Assembly (NCBI GenBank): GCA_017471125.1
Contig: JAFUWR010000031.1
Span: 1 to 8,631 of the forward strand
Direction of reading: 5' to 3'
DNA: 8,631 nucleotides
Source: Clostridia bacterium
Lineage (GTDB): Bacteria; Bacillota; Clostridia; Christensenellales; Aristaeellaceae
Shown here: piece by piece, positions 5,883 through 8,631 of the stretch
Position numbering within the stretch: the stretch's first letter is position 1
Layout of the letters: each line of letters begins with the position of its first letter
Position numbers and translations under genes: made by a program
Notes under the pieces: model-generated
The model's database searches: none
What the model was told of the DNA's origin: nothing
What the model saw: only the letters and a program-made list of their open reading frames with translations

Positions 5883-5911
5883 GGCGGGCGGCGAAACGCC
5901 GCCCCTACGGG
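5883..5911 (-). repeat. GTAGGGGC hairpin repeat, copy D
   Basis: On the minus strand CCCGTAG precedes stem GGGCGGCG/CGCCGCCC (plus 5886-5893 and 5897-5904) with loop TTT, then GCC. With copy C it forms an inverted pair whose outer arms can also pair with each other. It begins about 20 nt downstream of the ATPase stop codon and may mark the 3' end of the metal operon, since no U-tract terminator is visible there. Confidence 0.75.
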
Positions 5912-5932
5912 GATGAGATGGGTTCGGTCAAC

Positions 5933-7846
<1,914 letters not shown>

Positions 7847-7885
7847 ACCGTCAGCCCCCTTCTCATTGTAATAGGGTGTACGCAA

Positions 7886-7910
7886 ACGGGCGGGCACGCG
7901 ACCCGCCCGT
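7886..7910 (-). other. Intercistronic hairpin between HMA and ATPase genes
   Basis: Perfect 9-bp arms (7886-7894 and 7902-7910, ACGGGCGGG with CCCGCCCGT) enclose a 7-nt loop. It lies 10 nt after the stop of the HMA gene and 39 nt before the ATPase start. Only TTTGCG follows on the minus strand, so termination would be partial at best. Such a stem could protect the upstream message or lower read-through, yielding more small metal-binding protein than pump. Confidence 0.65.
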
Positions 7911-7920
7911 CATCCAGCGA

Positions 7921-8139
7921 TCAGAGGAAGATCTCGCAGTCGTCCTCGACCTTCTTGCAGTTGTCGCGGACGTTCTTCATCACGGCGTCCACATCCGCGC
8001 CGTCCTCGAACTCGACCTTCATCTTGAGGGTCATGAAGCTCACGGTGCAGTCCTTGACGCCCTCGGTCTTCTTGGCGGCGTCCTCCATCAGGTTCGCGCA
8101 GTTCGCGCAGTCCACGTCGATCTTGTAGGTCTTCTTCAT
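7921..8139 (-). CDS. Small heavy-metal-associated (HMA) domain protein
   Basis: A 72-residue single-domain protein of the HMA/Atx1-like family, which binds a metal ion through paired cysteines and passes it to a transporter or buffers it. The visible motif is DCANCANL with C11 and C14 in the loop before the first helix, then the pattern TEGVKDCTVSFMTLKM (about 28-43) typical of the second strand. Further cysteines at the C-terminal end (NCKK and DDCE) are unusual extras. The start at 8139 has AAGGAGG 8 nt upstream. A start at 8166 would overlap the repressor gene and is rejected. It begins 16 nt after the repressor stop and precedes the ATPase that lacks this domain. The likely role is as its detached metal-binding partner (inference). 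Confidence 0.88.
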   Translation of the reverse strand: MKKTYKIDVDCANCANLMEDAAKKTEGVKDCTVSFMTLKMKVEFEDGADVDAVMKNVRDNCKKVEDDCEIFL

Positions 8140-8155
8140 GGTGTCATCCTCCTTG

Positions 8156-8482
8156 TCATTCTCCAACGTGTTCCATGCCCTGGCCGAGGATCGTGCGCAC
8201 GTGATCGTCCGCCAGGAAATAGTAGATCTGCTTCCCCTCCCGGCGGCTGCGCACCAGCCGCGCCTGCTTGAGCACCCGCAGTTGGTGGGAGATCGCCGAT
8301 TGGGTCATGTTCAGCACCTCCGCGATGTCGCATACGCACAGCTCCGACTCGAACAGCGCGTACAGGATGCGGATGCGCGTGGTGTCGCCGAATACCTTGA
8401 AAAGCTCCGCCAGGTCGTACAGGCTCTCCTCGTCCGGGAGGTCCAGCTCCACCCGCTCCAGCAGGTCCTTATTTTCAGACAT
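8156..8482 (-). CDS. ArsR/SmtB-family metal-responsive repressor (CadC/SmtB type)
   Basis: A 108-residue winged-helix dimer that represses its operon until metal binds. ELCVCDIAEVL (47-57) is the metal-binding box at the start of the recognition region, with C49 and C51. It is followed by the DNA-reading helix MTQSAISHQLRVLKQARLV (59-77) and the wing REGKQIYYFL (81-90). The last helix carries D92, H94, H105 and E108 in the exact spacing DxH-x10-HxxE of the SmtB alpha-5 zinc site, with E108 as the final residue. Having both site types suggests sensing of Zn and/or Cd/Pb. The start at 8482 has GAGGTG 6 nt upstream. An upstream GTG (8491) lies inside that site. It is the first gene of the operon and probably autoregulatory through the operator at its transcription start. 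Confidence 0.93.
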   Translation of the reverse strand: MSENKDLLERVELDLPDEESLYDLAELFKVFGDTTRIRILYALFESELCVCDIAEVLNMTQSAISHQLRVLKQARLVRSRREGKQIYYFLADDHVRTILGQGMEHVGE

Positions 8483-8502
8483 TCGACTCACCTCTAATCA
8501 TA

Positions 8503-8516
8503 TGAACAACCTTTCA
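8503..8516. promoter_or_regulatory. Candidate SmtB/CadC-type operator
   Basis: The inverted repeat TGAA (8503-8506), 6 nt, TTCA (8513-8516) is flanked by A/T-rich sequence. The same half-sites and spacing occur in the SmtB operator. It lies immediately downstream of the -10 box, covering the predicted start of transcription (about 8516), where binding of the adjacent repressor would block initiation. Confidence 0.65.
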
Positions 8517-8522
8517 AGTGAT

Positions 8523-8551
8523 ATTATAGCCCTTATGGGAGCGGATGTCAA
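8523..8551 (-). promoter_or_regulatory. Consensus promoter of the metal-efflux operon
   Basis: On the minus strand -35 TTGACA (8546-8551), exactly 17 bp, and -10 TATAAT (8523-8528), all matching the sigma-70 consensus. A promoter this strong fits a tightly repressed resistance operon. Confidence 0.92.
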
Positions 8552-8592
8552 TAGGTTCATGCGGTTTATGGATATTTTACATCGTTCGGGGA

Positions 8593-8631
8593 GGGAATAG
8601 GGAGTAGGGATTAGGGATTAGGGAGTAGGGA
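8593..8631 (+). repeat. Telomere-like G-rich 7-nt array at the window edge
   Basis: GGG runs start at 8593, 8600, 8607, 8614, 8621 and 8628, with linkers AATA, AGTA, ATTA, ATTA and AGTA. Six GGG runs with 4-nt loops satisfy the simple G-quadruplex pattern, and the array runs off the end of the window. It lies about 40 bp upstream of the metal operon -35 box. Confidence 0.8.

Noticed and set aside
8593..8631. True telomere or linear replicon end suggested by GGGATTA-like units
   Set aside because: The units are mixed, similar arrays occur internally, and the window simply stops here. Nothing indicates a DNA end.

Overview
The window is a GC-rich bacterial segment in which every convincing gene lies on the minus strand. 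Protein families, Firmicute-like ribosome binding sites (AAGGAGG type), gene order (rpsO then pnp, then a gene starting like an M16 peptidase) and abundant structured intergenic repeats suggest a high-GC anaerobic Clostridia-type Firmicute, probably host-associated. This placement is inference. No rRNA or other taxonomic marker beyond S15 and PNPase is present.

In the direction of transcription (high to low coordinates) there are three units. (1) A metal-resistance operon: a SmtB/CadC-type ArsR repressor, a 72-residue HMA metal-binding protein, and a 637-residue P1B-type Zn/Cd/Pb-exporting ATPase that lacks its own HMA domain. It is driven by a consensus promoter (TTGACA, 17 bp, TATAAT) with a SmtB-like operator at the transcription start. 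The likely logic is that metal binds the repressor, the operon is derepressed, and the small HMA protein buffers or hands metal to the pump. (2) A single-gene unit encoding a 755-residue aconitase-family hydratase with its own extended -10 promoter. It keeps the three cluster cysteines but differs from classical aconitase at two active-site positions. (3) The housekeeping rpsO-pnp unit (ribosomal protein S15 and polynucleotide phosphorylase) with its own promoter, a leader of about 126 nt, an intercistronic hairpin and an intrinsic terminator. The first 10 codons of a further gene follow at the window edge.

The most distinctive content is intergenic. Three repeat families recur only between genes. 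Family 1 is a two-hairpin element of about 51 nt, in three copies, whose stems change sequence while staying fully paired. Family 2 is a hairpin introduced by GTAGGGGC, in four full copies plus one partial, also with compensatory stem changes. Family 3 is a set of 7-nt-periodic tandem arrays (GGGANTA, GGGAACA or CTCCACA units), two of which satisfy a G-quadruplex pattern. These are clustered and nested, most densely at 3226-3420, and look like a REP/BIME-like system of structured intergenic repeats. The protein-coding content is otherwise conventional.
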